A stretch of DNA of 64,000 nt. Origin: Rhizobium sp. RU36D (GTDB lineage Bacteria; Pseudomonadota; Alphaproteobacteria; Rhizobiales; Rhizobiaceae). The position numbers and the translations under genes were made by a program. Shown here piece after piece: positions 23,816-32,995 of the stretch. The DNA lies in the NCBI RefSeq assembly GCF_900176345.1, contig NZ_FWXU01000028.1, positions 1 through 64,000 on the forward strand, in the 5' to 3' direction. Within the stretch, counting starts at the first letter, position 1; each line of letters begins with the position of its first letter. The notes under the pieces are model-generated. The model searched no databases. It was not told the DNA's origin and was given only the letters and a program-made list of their open reading frames with translations.

Positions 23816-26800
23816 ATGTCTGATAATATCGTGACATCAAGGCGCTTCGTCCCCTTGTTCTGGACGCAGTTTCTGTCTGCGTTCAACGACAACTTTTTGA
23901 AGAACACCCTGGTTTTTCTTATTCTGTTCACGCTGGCAGCGGATCAGGCCGCCACACTGATCACCGTTGCAGGCGTGGTTTTCATCGCGCCATTCCTCTT
24001 GCTGTCGGCGCTCGGCGGACAATTGGCCGACAAATATGACAAGGCCCTGATCGCGCGCCGGCTGAAGCTTGCCGAGATCGGTGCCGCCGTCTTTGCCGTC
24101 ATCGGCATGGGGCTTCACTCCGTCACCCTGCTTATGATCTCGCTTTTCATCTTCGGGGTCATTTCCGCCCTGTTCGGCCCGATCAAATACGGGATCCTGC
24201 CCGATCATCTCAAGCGCGCGGAACTGCCCAAGGCCAATGCCTGGATCGAAGCCGCGACCTTCATCGCCATCCTTGGCGGCACCATCGTCGGCGGCCTTGC
24301 TTCGGCGGGCGGCGCCAGTGTGCTGCTGTTTGGCCCAATGATGCTGGGGCTCGCTATCCTCTGCTGGCTTGCAAGCACGCTGATCCCCTCCACGGGCAGC
24401 AGCGCGCCGGATATCGCCATCGACCGCAATGTGCTGAAGTCGACCTTGGAACTGCTGCAAACGGCCCGACAGGACAGCCGCATCTTCCGTGCCGGCCTCA
24501 TGGTCTCCTGGTTCTGGCTGGTCGGTGCCATCATCCTGTCGCTGCTGCCGCCTCTTGTGAAGGACGTACTCGGCGGTGGTGAAATCGCCGTCACCGCCTA
24601 TCTGGCGGTCTTTGCCGTGGCGGTCGCTGTTGGATCGGCCATCGCCGCCTGGATGTCGGCGGGTCGCATCGTGCTCCTGCCGGCGCCGGTCGGCACCCTG
24701 CTGATGGCTCTGTTCGGCCTCGATCTCGCCTATACCACCCTTGGACAGCAAGCGGACGTCATCCATGTATCGCTTGCCGATTTCTTTGCCGCGCCTGGCA
24801 CCATTCGCACCGCAATCGATCTTGCGGGTGTCGCTATCGCCGGCTCCTTTCTCGTGGTCCCGACCTTTGCCGCCGTCCAGGCCTGGGCAAAGGAGGAAGA
24901 ACGCGCCCGCGCCGTCGCTGCCGTCAATGTCATGTCCGCCGGCTTCATGGCCGCAGGCGGAGTTGCCCTGGCTATCCTCCAGGCCATCGGCCTTGGCCTT
25001 TCGATGATCCTGCTGCTGCTTGCCCTCGCCAATCTGGCGGCCGCGGGCATCATGCTGAAATACCTGCCGACCCATGCCTTCCGGGACTTCGTCTCGATCC
25101 TGTTTCGCGCCTTCCATCGGCTTGAAGTCGAGGGCCTGGAAAACCTGAAAGCCGCTGGCGATGCTCCCATTCTGGCGCTGAACCACGTCAGCTTCCTCGA
25201 CGGCCCCCTGGCTGTGACACTGACGGAACGCGAACCGGTCTTCGCCATCGACACCAATATCGCTACGCGCTGGTGGGTGCGTCCCTTCATCCGCAACATG
25301 AAGGCGATGCCGCTCGACCCTTCCAAACCGATGGCAACCCGCGTCCTGATCAAGGCCGTCAACGAGGGCAATCCGCTGGTGATCTTCCCCGAGGGCCGTA
25401 TCACGGTCACCGGCAGCCTGATGAAGGTCTATGACGGCGCGGCCATGGTTGCCGACAAGACCAAGGCCATGGTAGTGCCGATCCGGATCGACGGCCTGGA
25501 ACGCAGCTTCTTCTCGCGCCTGAGCTCCATGCATGTCCGCCGCAGTTTGTTCCCAAAGGTCAAGGTCACCATCCTGCCGCCGCGCCGCCTTGAGGTGCCG
25601 CAGGACCTCGTCGGCCGCAAGCGGCGCATGGCAGCCGGTGCCGCCCTCTACCAGACCATGTCGGAACTGGTGTTCAACACCACCTCCACGGATCGGACGG
25701 TTCTCGACGCCGTCATCGCCATGGCAAAATCCCGCGGAATGCGAGAACTCGCCGTCGAGGACCCGGTCACGGGCGGCCTTTCCTACGGCAAAATGCTCAC
25801 CGGCACCGCGGTCCTCGCGCGCAAGTTCGAAGAACTCTATCCCGCGGAGACAAACCTTGGCGTGATGTTGCCGAATGCCAACGGCGCCGTTGTCACCGTG
25901 CTGGCCCTGATGTCGGCCGGCAAGGTTCCCGCCATGATCAACTTCACGGCAGGCCCGGCCAACATACGCTCCGCTTGCATTGCCGCCAGCGTCAGGACCG
26001 TTCTCACGTCGCGCGCCTTCATCAAGCAGGCCAAGCTCGACATGGTCATCGAGCAGATCAGGGACACCGTCTCGATCGTCTATCTCGATGACCTGCGCCA
26101 GACGATCGGGCTTGGCGACAAGCTGCGCGGTCTGATTTCCCGCTCGCGAAGCCGGGTCGAGCGCAAGGCCGATGATCCGGCCGTCATCCTCTTCACCTCG
26201 GGCTCTGAAGGCACACCCAAGGGCGTGGTGCTGACCCATCGCAATATCCTGGCCAATGCAGCCCAGGCCGCCGCCCGCATCGATTTCAACTCCAGCGACA
26301 AGGTCTTCAACATCCTGCCGGTGTTCCACTCCTTCGGCTTGACCGCAGGTACGGTCCTGCCGCTGATCTCGGGCGTGCCCGTCTTCTTCTATCCCTCGCC
26401 GCTGCACTACCGCATCGTACCGGAAATGATCTATGGCTCGAACGCCACCATCATCTTCGGCACCGACACCTTCCTCAACGGCTATGCACGGACCGCGCAC
26501 CCCTATGACTTCCGCTCGATCCGCTACTGCTTCGCCGGCGCCGAACCGGTCAAGGCTTCCACGCGCGAGACCTACATGAACAAATTCGGCATCCGGATTC
26601 TGGAAGGCTATGGCGTGACCGAGACAGCGCCGGTCATCTCGATCAATACGCCGATGTTTAACCTGCCGGGGTCCGTGGGCAAGATCCTGCCCGGCATGGA
26701 AAGCCGGCTCGAGCCGGTGCCGGGCGTCGAAGAAGGCGGGCGTCTGTTCGTAAAGGGACCGAATGTGATGGCCGGTTATCTCAGGGTGGAAAACCCCGGC

Positions 26801-27214
26801 ATAATCGAGCCGCTGGTCGATGGCTGGCATGATACCGGCGATATCGTGACGATCGATGGCGACGGCTTCGTCCGGATCAAGGGTCGCGCCAAGCGCTTTG
26901 CCAAGATCGGTGGGGAGATGATTTCCATGGCTGCGGTCGAGGCATTGGCTGGCGAGGTTTGGCCCGGCCATCTCTCGGTCACGGTCAACCTGCCCGATCC
27001 ACGCAAGGGTGAGAAACTGGTCCTGCTGACCGACAAGCCCGGCGCCAGCCGTGCCGACCTGCTCTCCCATGCCAAGGCCAAGGGCATGTCCGAACTCGCA
27101 GTTCCCTCAGAGATCATCGTTGGGACCGTTCCAGTGCTCGGCTCCGGCAAGATCGACTTCGTCGCTGCGACACGGCAGGTCAAGGCGCTGGCGGAGGCTC
27201 AAACGGCCGCATAG
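23816..27214 (+). CDS. aas: MFS transporter / PlsC acyltransferase / acyl-ACP synthetase fusion (LplT-Aas type)
   Basis: 1132 residues from ATG 23816 (GGAGG six bases upstream). Three domains follow in order: an LplT-like major facilitator of about 12 helices (1-420, starting FVPLFWTQFLSAFNDNF), a 1-acyl-glycerophosphate acyltransferase domain with NHVSFLD (His457, Asp462) and FPEGRITVTG, and an AMP-binding acyl-ACP synthetase with the phosphate loop FTSGSEGTPKG (793-803) and GYGVTETAP. In enterobacteria LplT and Aas import lysophospholipids and re-acylate them at the inner membrane; here all steps sit on one chain. Two palindromes in the divergent promoter indicate TetR control. A terminator hairpin follows. 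Confidence 0.93.
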   Translation: MSDNIVTSRRFVPLFWTQFLSAFNDNFLKNTLVFLILFTLAADQAATLITVAGVVFIAPFLLLSALGGQLADKYDKALIARRLKLAEIGAAVFAVIGMGLHSVTLLMISLFIFGVISALFGPIKYGILPDHLKRAELPKANAWIEAATFIAILGGTIVGGLASAGGASVLLFGPMMLGLAILCWLASTLIPSTGSSAPDIAIDRNVLKSTLELLQTARQDSRIFRAGLMVSWFWLVGAIILSLLPPLVKDVLGGGEIAVTAYLAVFAVAVAVGSAIAAWMSAGRIVLLPAPVGTLLMALFGLDLAYTTLGQQADVIHVSLADFFAAPGTIRTAIDLAGVAIAGSFLVVPTFAAVQAWAKEEERARAVAAVNVMSAGFMAAGGVALAILQAIGLGLSMILLLLALANLAAAGIMLKYLPTHAFRDFVSILFRAFHRLEVEGLENLKAAGDAPILALNHVSFLDGPLAVTLTEREPVFAIDTNIATRWWVRPFIRNMKAMPLDPSKPMATRVLIKAVNEGNPLVIFPEGRITVTGSLMKVYDGAAMVADKTKAMVVPIRIDGLERSFFSRLSSMHVRRSLFPKVKVTILPPRRLEVPQDLVGRKRRMAAGAALYQTMSELVFNTTSTDRTVLDAVIAMAKSRGMRELAVEDPVTGGLSYGKMLTGTAVLARKFEELYPAETNLGVMLPNANGAVVTVLALMSAGKVPAMINFTAGPANIRSACIAASVRTVLTSRAFIKQAKLDMVIEQIRDTVSIVYLDDLRQTIGLGDKLRGLISRSRSRVERKADDPAVILFTSGSEGTPKGVVLTHRNILANAAQAAARIDFNSSDKVFNILPVFHSFGLTAGTVLPLISGVPVFFYPSPLHYRIVPEMIYGSNATIIFGTDTFLNGYARTAHPYDFRSIRYCFAGAEPVKASTRETYMNKFGIRILEGYGVTETAPVISINTPMFNLPGSVGKILPGMESRLEPVPGVEEGGRLFVKGPNVMAGYLRVENPGIIEPLVDGWHDTGDIVTIDGDGFVRIKGRAKRFAKIGGEMISMAAVEALAGEVWPGHLSVTVNLPDPRKGEKLVLLTDKPGASRADLLSHAKAKGMSELAVPSEIIVGTVPVLGSGKIDFVAATRQVKALAEAQTAA

Positions 27215-27232
27215 CACCCCGAAAAGGAGAAG

Positions 27233-27262
27233 GGGCCCGGTGGCAAAACCGGGCCCACTTTT
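27233..27262 (+). terminator. Terminator after the LplT-Aas fusion gene
   Basis: Nine-bp perfect stem (27233-27241 GGGCCCGGT and 27248-27256) with a six-base loop, followed by ACTTTT. It stands between convergent genes. Confidence 0.7.
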
Positions 27263-27274
27263 CCGCGACAGACC

Positions 27275-28465
27275 CTAGCGGGAAATCAGGACTGCCATTC
27301 GCTGGACCGCCTGCAACTCGATCCGCGTCGCGGCACTCACGGTCAAGGAGGGCATGTTGAGGACGACGATTTGCAGCGGCGCCTCGCGGGTCAGCATCAG
27401 GAATGTCGCCTCGTAGCGATCGAGCAACGATTGAAGCTGCTCGCGCGCATCCGCTGCAACCGCTATCCCGCGCAGGTCACCGGCAGACAGCACGGGATAG
27501 CGCAGCAGAGCCTCGCGCAAACCGTCCTGGTCGAAATCGTCGAGATCGGATCCCTCGACAATCAGGGCGCCGTCGACCTTCAGGTAGTCTCGCAGACCCG
27601 TCAAAAACCGGCCGCCGTCGCTGATGTCACCCTGCGCTAGATATTTCAGCAGGGACGACCGGCGGTCCTCGGCCCGCAGAGAAAGGCTGTCATTGCAGAT
27701 GACCGCCACGAGAAGAACGCTCAGCGTAATCGCAATGGCCTGGATCAGGCCTGCGAAATCCAGGCCGGCGATTAATGCCAGGCTGGCGCCGGCGACACCG
27801 GCCGCGGCCGCCAGGACCGCGAACGACGTGACAGTATCGCGATGACGGGTTTCCGGCCGGCCGATGCCAATGCCGAACCAGCACAGGCAAAGGATGGCGA
27901 TGCCGGCCAGCCTTACCGGCAAATCGAAGCCTTCGAAACGATAGTCCGTCACCGTCGTCGGCACGATGATCAGCAGAGACAAGCCAAGGCGTTCGATCGT
28001 CTTGTTTTCCGACGCCGAGAGTTGCGACCTGTCCCGCGTGACCACCATGACCCCGATGGCGATGAATATCGTAAGCTGGAAGCCGAACAGCAGCAGATCC
28101 AGCCAATCAGCATCATCGGGGATCGGCAGGACGGCCAGGACAAGAAACAGCAGCATTCCTGCCGCAGCAAAAAGCTTGAGCCCCGGCGGAGCGTGCCGCC
28201 GCATCAGGCCTTCCGTAATGAGCAAGGCAGCCAGGGGGATAGTGCCGGCCGCCGCCAGCGTGACGAAGGACGCAAGCGAACTCGGGAATACCCAATTCAT
28301 CACGCGCGACAGCATGACGATCGCCAGGACTGACAGTCCGAAGCGAAAGCGCGGATAAAGCGGGTCGTCTCGATCTCGGGTGCGCAGCACCGAGATGAAC
28401 ATCACGAGGCCAACAAAGGCGCTGAGGGATATGATGCTATCGGCGACGAGCTTCCCGTCGATCAT
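27275..28465 (-). CDS. Multi-pass membrane protein with cytoplasmic C-terminal domain, unknown
   Basis: 396 residues from ATG 28465, which overlaps the stop of the upstream gene (ATGA). The first 260 residues hold about eight hydrophobic helices; the last 120 form a soluble domain (AEDRRSSLLKYLAQGD onward) with VDGALIVEGSDLDDF. I recognise no family motif. The layout, membrane sensor plus soluble output, could suit a signalling protein, but no kinase or cyclase motif is visible. It is translationally coupled to the 318-residue protein, so the two products likely act together. Confidence 0.65.
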   Translation of the reverse strand: MIDGKLVADSIISLSAFVGLVMFISVLRTRDRDDPLYPRFRFGLSVLAIVMLSRVMNWVFPSSLASFVTLAAAGTIPLAALLITEGLMRRHAPPGLKLFAAAGMLLFLVLAVLPIPDDADWLDLLLFGFQLTIFIAIGVMVVTRDRSQLSASENKTIERLGLSLLIIVPTTVTDYRFEGFDLPVRLAGIAILCLCWFGIGIGRPETRHRDTVTSFAVLAAAAGVAGASLALIAGLDFAGLIQAIAITLSVLLVAVICNDSLSLRAEDRRSSLLKYLAQGDISDGGRFLTGLRDYLKVDGALIVEGSDLDDFDQDGLREALLRYPVLSAGDLRGIAVAADAREQLQSLLDRYEATFLMLTREAPLQIVVLNMPSLTVSAATRIELQAVQRMAVLISR

Positions 28466-29418
28466 CTCCGATCCCTCCAGGGCCGCAGGATACCCCACTG
28501 GCTCCAGGGATCGGCCCAGTGCAGCACGGGAAGTGCGATGCGCTGCATCAGCACCAGGAAGCTTGTTACGGCAAGACCGGCGAGCGACCCTCGCGGTACT
28601 GATTTCGTGAGGAAATACTGTGCGGCGCGCAGGTCGATCTGCCCCAGTTGGAGCAGGTCGTCCCCCCTGTCATAATCCAGCTTTTCCGCACAAAAGACAT
28701 TGTAGATCGGATCGCGATGCTTCGGCGCGTCCTCGAAGCTCTTCTTCAGGTCGTCTGAACCGCCGGTATAGGCATTGGTGAAGATGAACTCACCTTCGTT
28801 GAACCCGGCTTCGGCGCCCACGCCAAAGACATGGCGCTGCGTCTGCGATATCTGTCGCGCCAGCAGCAGATGACTGAAGCTGCGCCGGGCGCCTGGTCTC
28901 GGCGAAGGATAAACATCCGAGAAGATTTCGCTGACCATGCCAGCCACGGCTGGCACCTGCGTCACATTCGAGATCCAGATGGGCCTGAACCGGTTTCGCA
29001 GGAAGAGGAAGAAGCAGGTCAGTCCATAGAGCACCCAACTCAAGCCCTGGCTTCGAACAGTGGGATCGACCATGACAAGGCCAAGATGCAGCACCCGCGC
29101 CTTTTTGCCATGCAGTTGCAGATCCATCAGCGCCAGCGCATTGAAGGCGACCGGCCTGCCGCTCTTTCGCTCATAGACGATCGTGAGGATGGTCTGTTTC
29201 AGCCGTTCCCGGTCTGCGGCAAACACGCCATAGGTGAGTTCGCCCCCGGGCAGCGTCGCCGCCGCCACCTGCCGTAACTCCGCGGCGAGCGCGTCAAGCT
29301 CATCTGCCGTCATCCAAAGCCCCGGCCTTTCGACAATGCGAGAGACGAAGCCCTGGCCAACAACCATGCGAAAATTCAGGTTCCGCTGGGACAAGGAGCG
29401 GAAATAGGCGCCGATCAT
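28462..29418 (-). CDS. Unknown protein with GNAT-like central region and C-terminal hydrophobic helix
   Basis: 318 residues. The middle (about 85-160) reads like an N-acyltransferase fold: a beta strand with RPVAFNALALMDL, then VLHLGLVMVDPTVRSQGLSWVLY, which resembles the acetyl-CoA-binding V-x-P-x-x-R-x-x-G loop. A C-terminal hydrophobic segment (LAGLAVTSFLVLMQRIALPVL) could touch the membrane. Confident family assignment is not possible. It is the first gene of the coupled pair and diverges from the LacI gene. Confidence 0.55.
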   Translation of the reverse strand: MIGAYFRSLSQRNLNFRMVVGQGFVSRIVERPGLWMTADELDALAAELRQVAAATLPGGELTYGVFAADRERLKQTILTIVYERKSGRPVAFNALALMDLQLHGKKARVLHLGLVMVDPTVRSQGLSWVLYGLTCFFLFLRNRFRPIWISNVTQVPAVAGMVSEIFSDVYPSPRPGARRSFSHLLLARQISQTQRHVFGVGAEAGFNEGEFIFTNAYTGGSDDLKKSFEDAPKHRDPIYNVFCAEKLDYDRGDDLLQLGQIDLRAAQYFLTKSVPRGSLAGLAVTSFLVLMQRIALPVLHWADPWSQWGILRPWRDRR

Positions 29419-29483
29419 CCGGTCTCTCCTGCGATCCTATGATGGCAATACAGCCGAAATGCTAAGGAGTGTTGATAAATCTG

Positions 29484-29499
29484 TTGCCGACGTCGGCAA
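29484..29499. promoter_or_regulatory. Perfect 16-bp palindrome, candidate LacI-family operator
   Basis: TTGCCGACGTCGGCAA with a central CG, the even-length symmetry used by LacI/PurR-type regulators. It lies in the 218-bp region between the divergent unknown gene pair and the lacI-type gene. Confidence 0.6.
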
Positions 29500-29592
29500 G
29501 GCAGATGGGGCTCACGCGGTAAGTAGTAGGGGCTCAAAGAGATCATCCCCTTGCTTTGTCATAAAAATTTCACGGCAAGGGCGATTGCACGC

Positions 29593-29612
29593 CTTTGCAG
29601 CACGGTGCAAAG
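29593..29612. promoter_or_regulatory. Inverted repeat upstream of the LacI-type gene
   Basis: Arms CTTTGCA and TGCAAAG separated by six bases, ending 24 bp before the start codon at 29637. Position and symmetry suit an autoregulatory site or a second binding site. Confidence 0.45.
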
Positions 29613-29636
29613 ATCGCGCAAAGGCGGAGACTGGGC

Positions 29637-30650
29637 ATGTCGCAAAAAGAGTTCGTCAGCGCACGCGAGGTGGCAGAGCGCGCCGGCGTTTCCCGTTCTG
29701 CGGTATCGCGTACCTTTACGCCCGGTGCGAGCGTCTCGCCAGAAACCCGGGAAAAGGTTCTGGCCGCCGCGGAAGCATTGGGTTACCAGGTCAACCATCT
29801 GGCCCGAGGCCTGATGCGCAACGAATCCGGCATCGTCTGCCTTATCGTTTCGGAACTGTCGACGCCCTACCGCGCCACGCTGGTAAGCGCGCTGACGGAG
29901 AGGCTGCAGAACGCCGGCAAGATCGCGATGCTGATCAACACGGACCGCTCCGATGGCAGCGTCGACAGGGCATTGCGCCAGGCGATCCGCTATCGTGCGG
30001 ATGCCTCGATCATCCTTTCGGGCATGCCGGACAAGTCGATCACCCAGCAATGCCTCAAGAGCGGGCTGCGGCTGGTGCTGATCAATCGTGACGACGACCA
30101 GCAGGGTCCACTGCGGATCAACATGAACGATGCCGATGCCGCGTCGCATATTCTCGACGCCTTCCTGCAGGCCGGTTGCCGGCATCTTGCCTTCGCCAAT
30201 TCCCAGTCCGGCACCCCGAGCCTGATGGCGCGGGAGCGCGGTTTCGTCGAGGCCGGCCGACGTGCTGGGCTGGAGGTGCAAGTGGCAAGGCATGGGCAGA
30301 CAGGCTATGAGGCGGGCAAGACGCTGGCCCAGCATCTGCTGTCGCGCACGCCGCGGCCGGATGCCGTGTTCTGTGCCACGGATCTCATTGCCTGTGGTTT
30401 CATGGACGCTGCGCGCCAAGAATTTTCCCTGTCCATTCCGCAGGATCTCTGCGTCGCCGGCTTCGACAATATCGAACAGGCCGCATGGCTTTCCTACGAT
30501 CTGACCACGTTTTCACAGCCCGTCGATAGAATTTCGGAAGCAGCGGTCGCGTGGCTTTCCTCGCCTCCGGAACAAGGATCAGGCGAAGCCGTGACGACCC
30601 TCACGCTCAAGACGGAGCTCATCTGGCGCTCGACTGTTCGCAGGGCCTGA
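29637..30650 (+). CDS. LacI family transcriptional regulator
   Basis: 337 residues from ATG 29637 (the frame is open upstream but the helix-turn-helix starts here). DNA-binding domain 1-60: SAREVAERAGVSRSAVSRTF and the hinge helix VNHLARGLMRNESG. The remainder is a periplasmic-binding-protein-like sensor (SGIVCLIVSELSTPYRATLVSAL ... PDAVFCATDLIACGFMDAA). It is convergent with the mannonate dehydratase operon and divergent from the unknown coupled pair, so its target is not obvious; a sugar or uronate ligand is likely for the family. Confidence 0.9.
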   Translation: MSQKEFVSAREVAERAGVSRSAVSRTFTPGASVSPETREKVLAAAEALGYQVNHLARGLMRNESGIVCLIVSELSTPYRATLVSALTERLQNAGKIAMLINTDRSDGSVDRALRQAIRYRADASIILSGMPDKSITQQCLKSGLRLVLINRDDDQQGPLRINMNDADAASHILDAFLQAGCRHLAFANSQSGTPSLMARERGFVEAGRRAGLEVQVARHGQTGYEAGKTLAQHLLSRTPRPDAVFCATDLIACGFMDAARQEFSLSIPQDLCVAGFDNIEQAAWLSYDLTTFSQPVDRISEAAVAWLSSPPEQGSGEAVTTLTLKTELIWRSTVRRA

Positions 30651-30729
30651 CGTTACAGCATTCGCAGCGAACGAAGAGGATGCTGGACGGCGCGCGTCTT
30701 GGCGCCGCCCGGAATGACCAAGGAGATGA

Positions 30730-31926
30730 TCAGCACAGCCCGTGGACCGGATGCGACAGCGCCCGCTCAATGCCGCGCAGTTCCGCAAGACCCTTGAGAC
30801 GCCCGATGGCCGGATAACCGGGCTGCGCGCCGCGCGTCAGGTCATCCAGAATTTCCTGTCCATGATCTGGCCGCATCGGGATCTCATGATCCGCCCGGCC
30901 AGCCGCGCGCCGCCGCTTCTCCTCGGCCAGGAGTTCGGCAATCACGGCTACCATGTCGGTATTGCCCTCCAGATGTTCGTCCTCATAGAACGAGCAGGGC
31001 GTGCGGTCTTCCTGGCGGCGCACATTGCGCAGGTGAACGAAGTGGATCCGCGATGCAAACTGCCGCACCATGGCCGGCAGGTCGTTTCCGGAGAAGGCGC
31101 CGAGAGAGCCGGTGCAGAACGTCACGCCATTGGCCGGGCTATCCACCTGCCGGAGCATATGGGCGTAATCGTCAGCGGTGGATAGGATGCGCGGCAGGCC
31201 GAGCAGTGCCCATGGCGGATCGTCAGGATGGGCACAGATGTTGATGCCGACCTGCTCGGCGACAGGCGTGACCTCCGTCAGGAAATCGACGAGATGACGT
31301 TGCAGCTTCTCCCTATCGATGCCGGCATAGGTCAGGAGATGCTCGCGCAGCTGCGGCAGGCTGTAACCGTCGGCCGAACCGGGCAGGCCCGCGCCGATAT
31401 TGCGCGACAAGCCCTGCTTGCGCTCATCTGTCATGCCGTCAAAGCGCTGCTTGGCCTGCTCGCATGTCTCGGCATCGTAATCGTCAGCAGCACCGGGCCG
31501 TTGCAGCAGATGGATATCAAAGGCGACGAAATCGATGCGGTCGAAGCGCATGGCGCGTGCCCCATGCCGGACTTCCCACCGAAGATCCGTGCGCGTCCAG
31601 TCCAGGACAGGCATGAAGTTATAGCAGACCGTCTTGATGCCCGCGGCCGATAGCCGCCTCAGGCTTTCCTGCCAGTTGGTGACGTGCTCGCGCCAGGCGC
31701 CGGTCTGCGTCTTGATGCTTTCGGAGACGGGAACGCTTTCCACAACGTCCCAATAGAGCCCGCCTGCCCGGATTTCCGCCTGCCGCTTGGCAATCTCATC
31801 GACCGGCCACACGTCTCCGGTCGGAATATGGTGCAAGGCGCTGACGATCCCGACAGCACCTGCCTGGGCCGCGTCCTGCACGCTTACCCGATCCACCGGA
31901 CCGAACCAACGCCACGTATGTCGCAT
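30730..31926 (-). CDS. uxuA: D-mannonate dehydratase
   Basis: 398 residues from ATG 31926 (AAGGAG upstream); E. coli UxuA is of nearly the same length. It converts D-mannonate to 2-keto-3-deoxygluconate in hexuronate catabolism. Typical features are MRHTWRWFGPVDRVS at the N-terminus, the ALHHIPTGDVW loop, YNFMPVLDWTRTDL, GAGLPGSADGYSL, HPDDPPWALLGLPRI and HLRNVRR. It is the last gene of the leftward GntR-TRAP-dehydrogenase operon, 10 bp after the dehydrogenase. No fructuronate reductase (UxuB) of the usual polyol-dehydrogenase family is adjacent. Confidence 0.95.
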   Translation of the reverse strand: MRHTWRWFGPVDRVSVQDAAQAGAVGIVSALHHIPTGDVWPVDEIAKRQAEIRAGGLYWDVVESVPVSESIKTQTGAWREHVTNWQESLRRLSAAGIKTVCYNFMPVLDWTRTDLRWEVRHGARAMRFDRIDFVAFDIHLLQRPGAADDYDAETCEQAKQRFDGMTDERKQGLSRNIGAGLPGSADGYSLPQLREHLLTYAGIDREKLQRHLVDFLTEVTPVAEQVGINICAHPDDPPWALLGLPRILSTADDYAHMLRQVDSPANGVTFCTGSLGAFSGNDLPAMVRQFASRIHFVHLRNVRRQEDRTPCSFYEDEHLEGNTDMVAVIAELLAEEKRRRAAGRADHEIPMRPDHGQEILDDLTRGAQPGYPAIGRLKGLAELRGIERALSHPVHGLC

Positions 31927-31936
31927 GAAAACTCCT

Positions 31937-32995
31937 TCAGGGCAGAAAACTGAGTTGAACTTTGCAAGCCGCAGAACGATCGCCGGCCTGTTCGAAGGCG
32001 GCCACCGCATCGGCAACGGAAAAGCTATGGGATATGATCGGCCGCACGTCGATCCGGCGCGAGGCAATCAGGTCAACAGCCGTCGCAAATTCTGCATCGA
32101 AGCGTTGCGATCCCACCAGCCTTATCTCCTTGCCGACCAGAGCATTGAGCGGAAGCTTTATATCGCCTGTGACGCCAACCTGGACAATCGTCCCGCGCGG
32201 CCGCACTGTCGCAATTGCGGTGCGCAACGCTGGCTCGGCGGCCGAGCACTCAAACACCACATCAAACTGCCCCTTGTCGGCTTCGTAGGCAGCAAGGCCG
32301 ACGGCACCTTTCGCGACATTGATGGTGTGCGTGGCGCCCATGGCAGCGGCTCTTTCGAGTGCCGCATCGGCAAGATCCGTGACCACAATCGTCTGCGCAC
32401 CGGCATGGCGCACCGCCGCCACCACCAGCACCCCGATAGGCCCGGCTCCTGTTACCAATACCTGCTTGCCCAGGAGGTTGCCGGCCTGCGAAACCGCATG
32501 CAGGCAAACGGCGAGCGGTTCCGCGCAGGCCAGTTCCCCCGGACTGACGTCTGGACCAGCGCGGACGCATTGTATCGCGGGCACGACCAGCCAATCCCGG
32601 AACATGCCTTGCGTATGGGGAAGCTTCATGGCGCTGCCCATGAACTGCATGTTCAGGCAATGAATGCGCAGGCCCTCGCGGCAAAAACGGCAGTGGCCGC
32701 AGGGCTGGCTGGGATTGACCGCAACCAGGTCGCCAATGGCCAAGCCCGACACGCCGGACCCAAGGGCGGCGACATAGCCCGCCGCCTCATGGCCCGGAAT
32801 GATCGGCTCCCGCACACGCACCGGACCAAATCCGCCGTCCTGATAATAATGCAGATCAGAGCCGCAGATCCCTGCGGCGGCCATCTGCAGGAGCACTTCG
32901 CCGGCATTGGGCTGCGCGACCTCAGCGGTTTCCACCCTCAGGTCGCGCTCGCCATAGAGGCGGGCGACGCGCGTTTGTTTGGCCGTTTCGCCCAT
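31937..32995 (-). CDS. Zinc-dependent MDR dehydrogenase (L-idonate/L-gulonate 5-dehydrogenase-like)
   Basis: 352 residues from ATG 32995, overlapping the DctM stop by one base. Catalytic zinc site in GICGSDLHYY and GHEAAG, structural zinc cysteines in CGHCRFCREGLRIHC, and the NAD-binding GAGPIG turn are all present. Close families include L-idonate 5-dehydrogenase and the L-gulonate 5-dehydrogenase RspB, which is known to work with mannonate dehydratases in L-gulonate use. Here it would feed the uxuA product by oxidising an aldonate to fructuronate or a related keto acid. The exact substrate cannot be read from sequence. Confidence 0.85.
   Translation of the reverse strand: MGETAKQTRVARLYGERDLRVETAEVAQPNAGEVLLQMAAAGICGSDLHYYQDGGFGPVRVREPIIPGHEAAGYVAALGSGVSGLAIGDLVAVNPSQPCGHCRFCREGLRIHCLNMQFMGSAMKLPHTQGMFRDWLVVPAIQCVRAGPDVSPGELACAEPLAVCLHAVSQAGNLLGKQVLVTGAGPIGVLVVAAVRHAGAQTIVVTDLADAALERAAAMGATHTINVAKGAVGLAAYEADKGQFDVVFECSAAEPALRTAIATVRPRGTIVQVGVTGDIKLPLNALVGKEIRLVGSQRFDAEFATAVDLIASRRIDVRPIISHSFSVADAVAAFEQAGDRSAACKVQLSFLP

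Noticed and set aside
23837..27070. A 1077-codon open frame on the minus strand
   Set aside because: It lies wholly opposite the LplT-Aas fusion gene, whose domains are all recognisable; the antisense translation is rich in His, Asp and Arg and has no family motifs. It is a by-product of GC-rich codon use.
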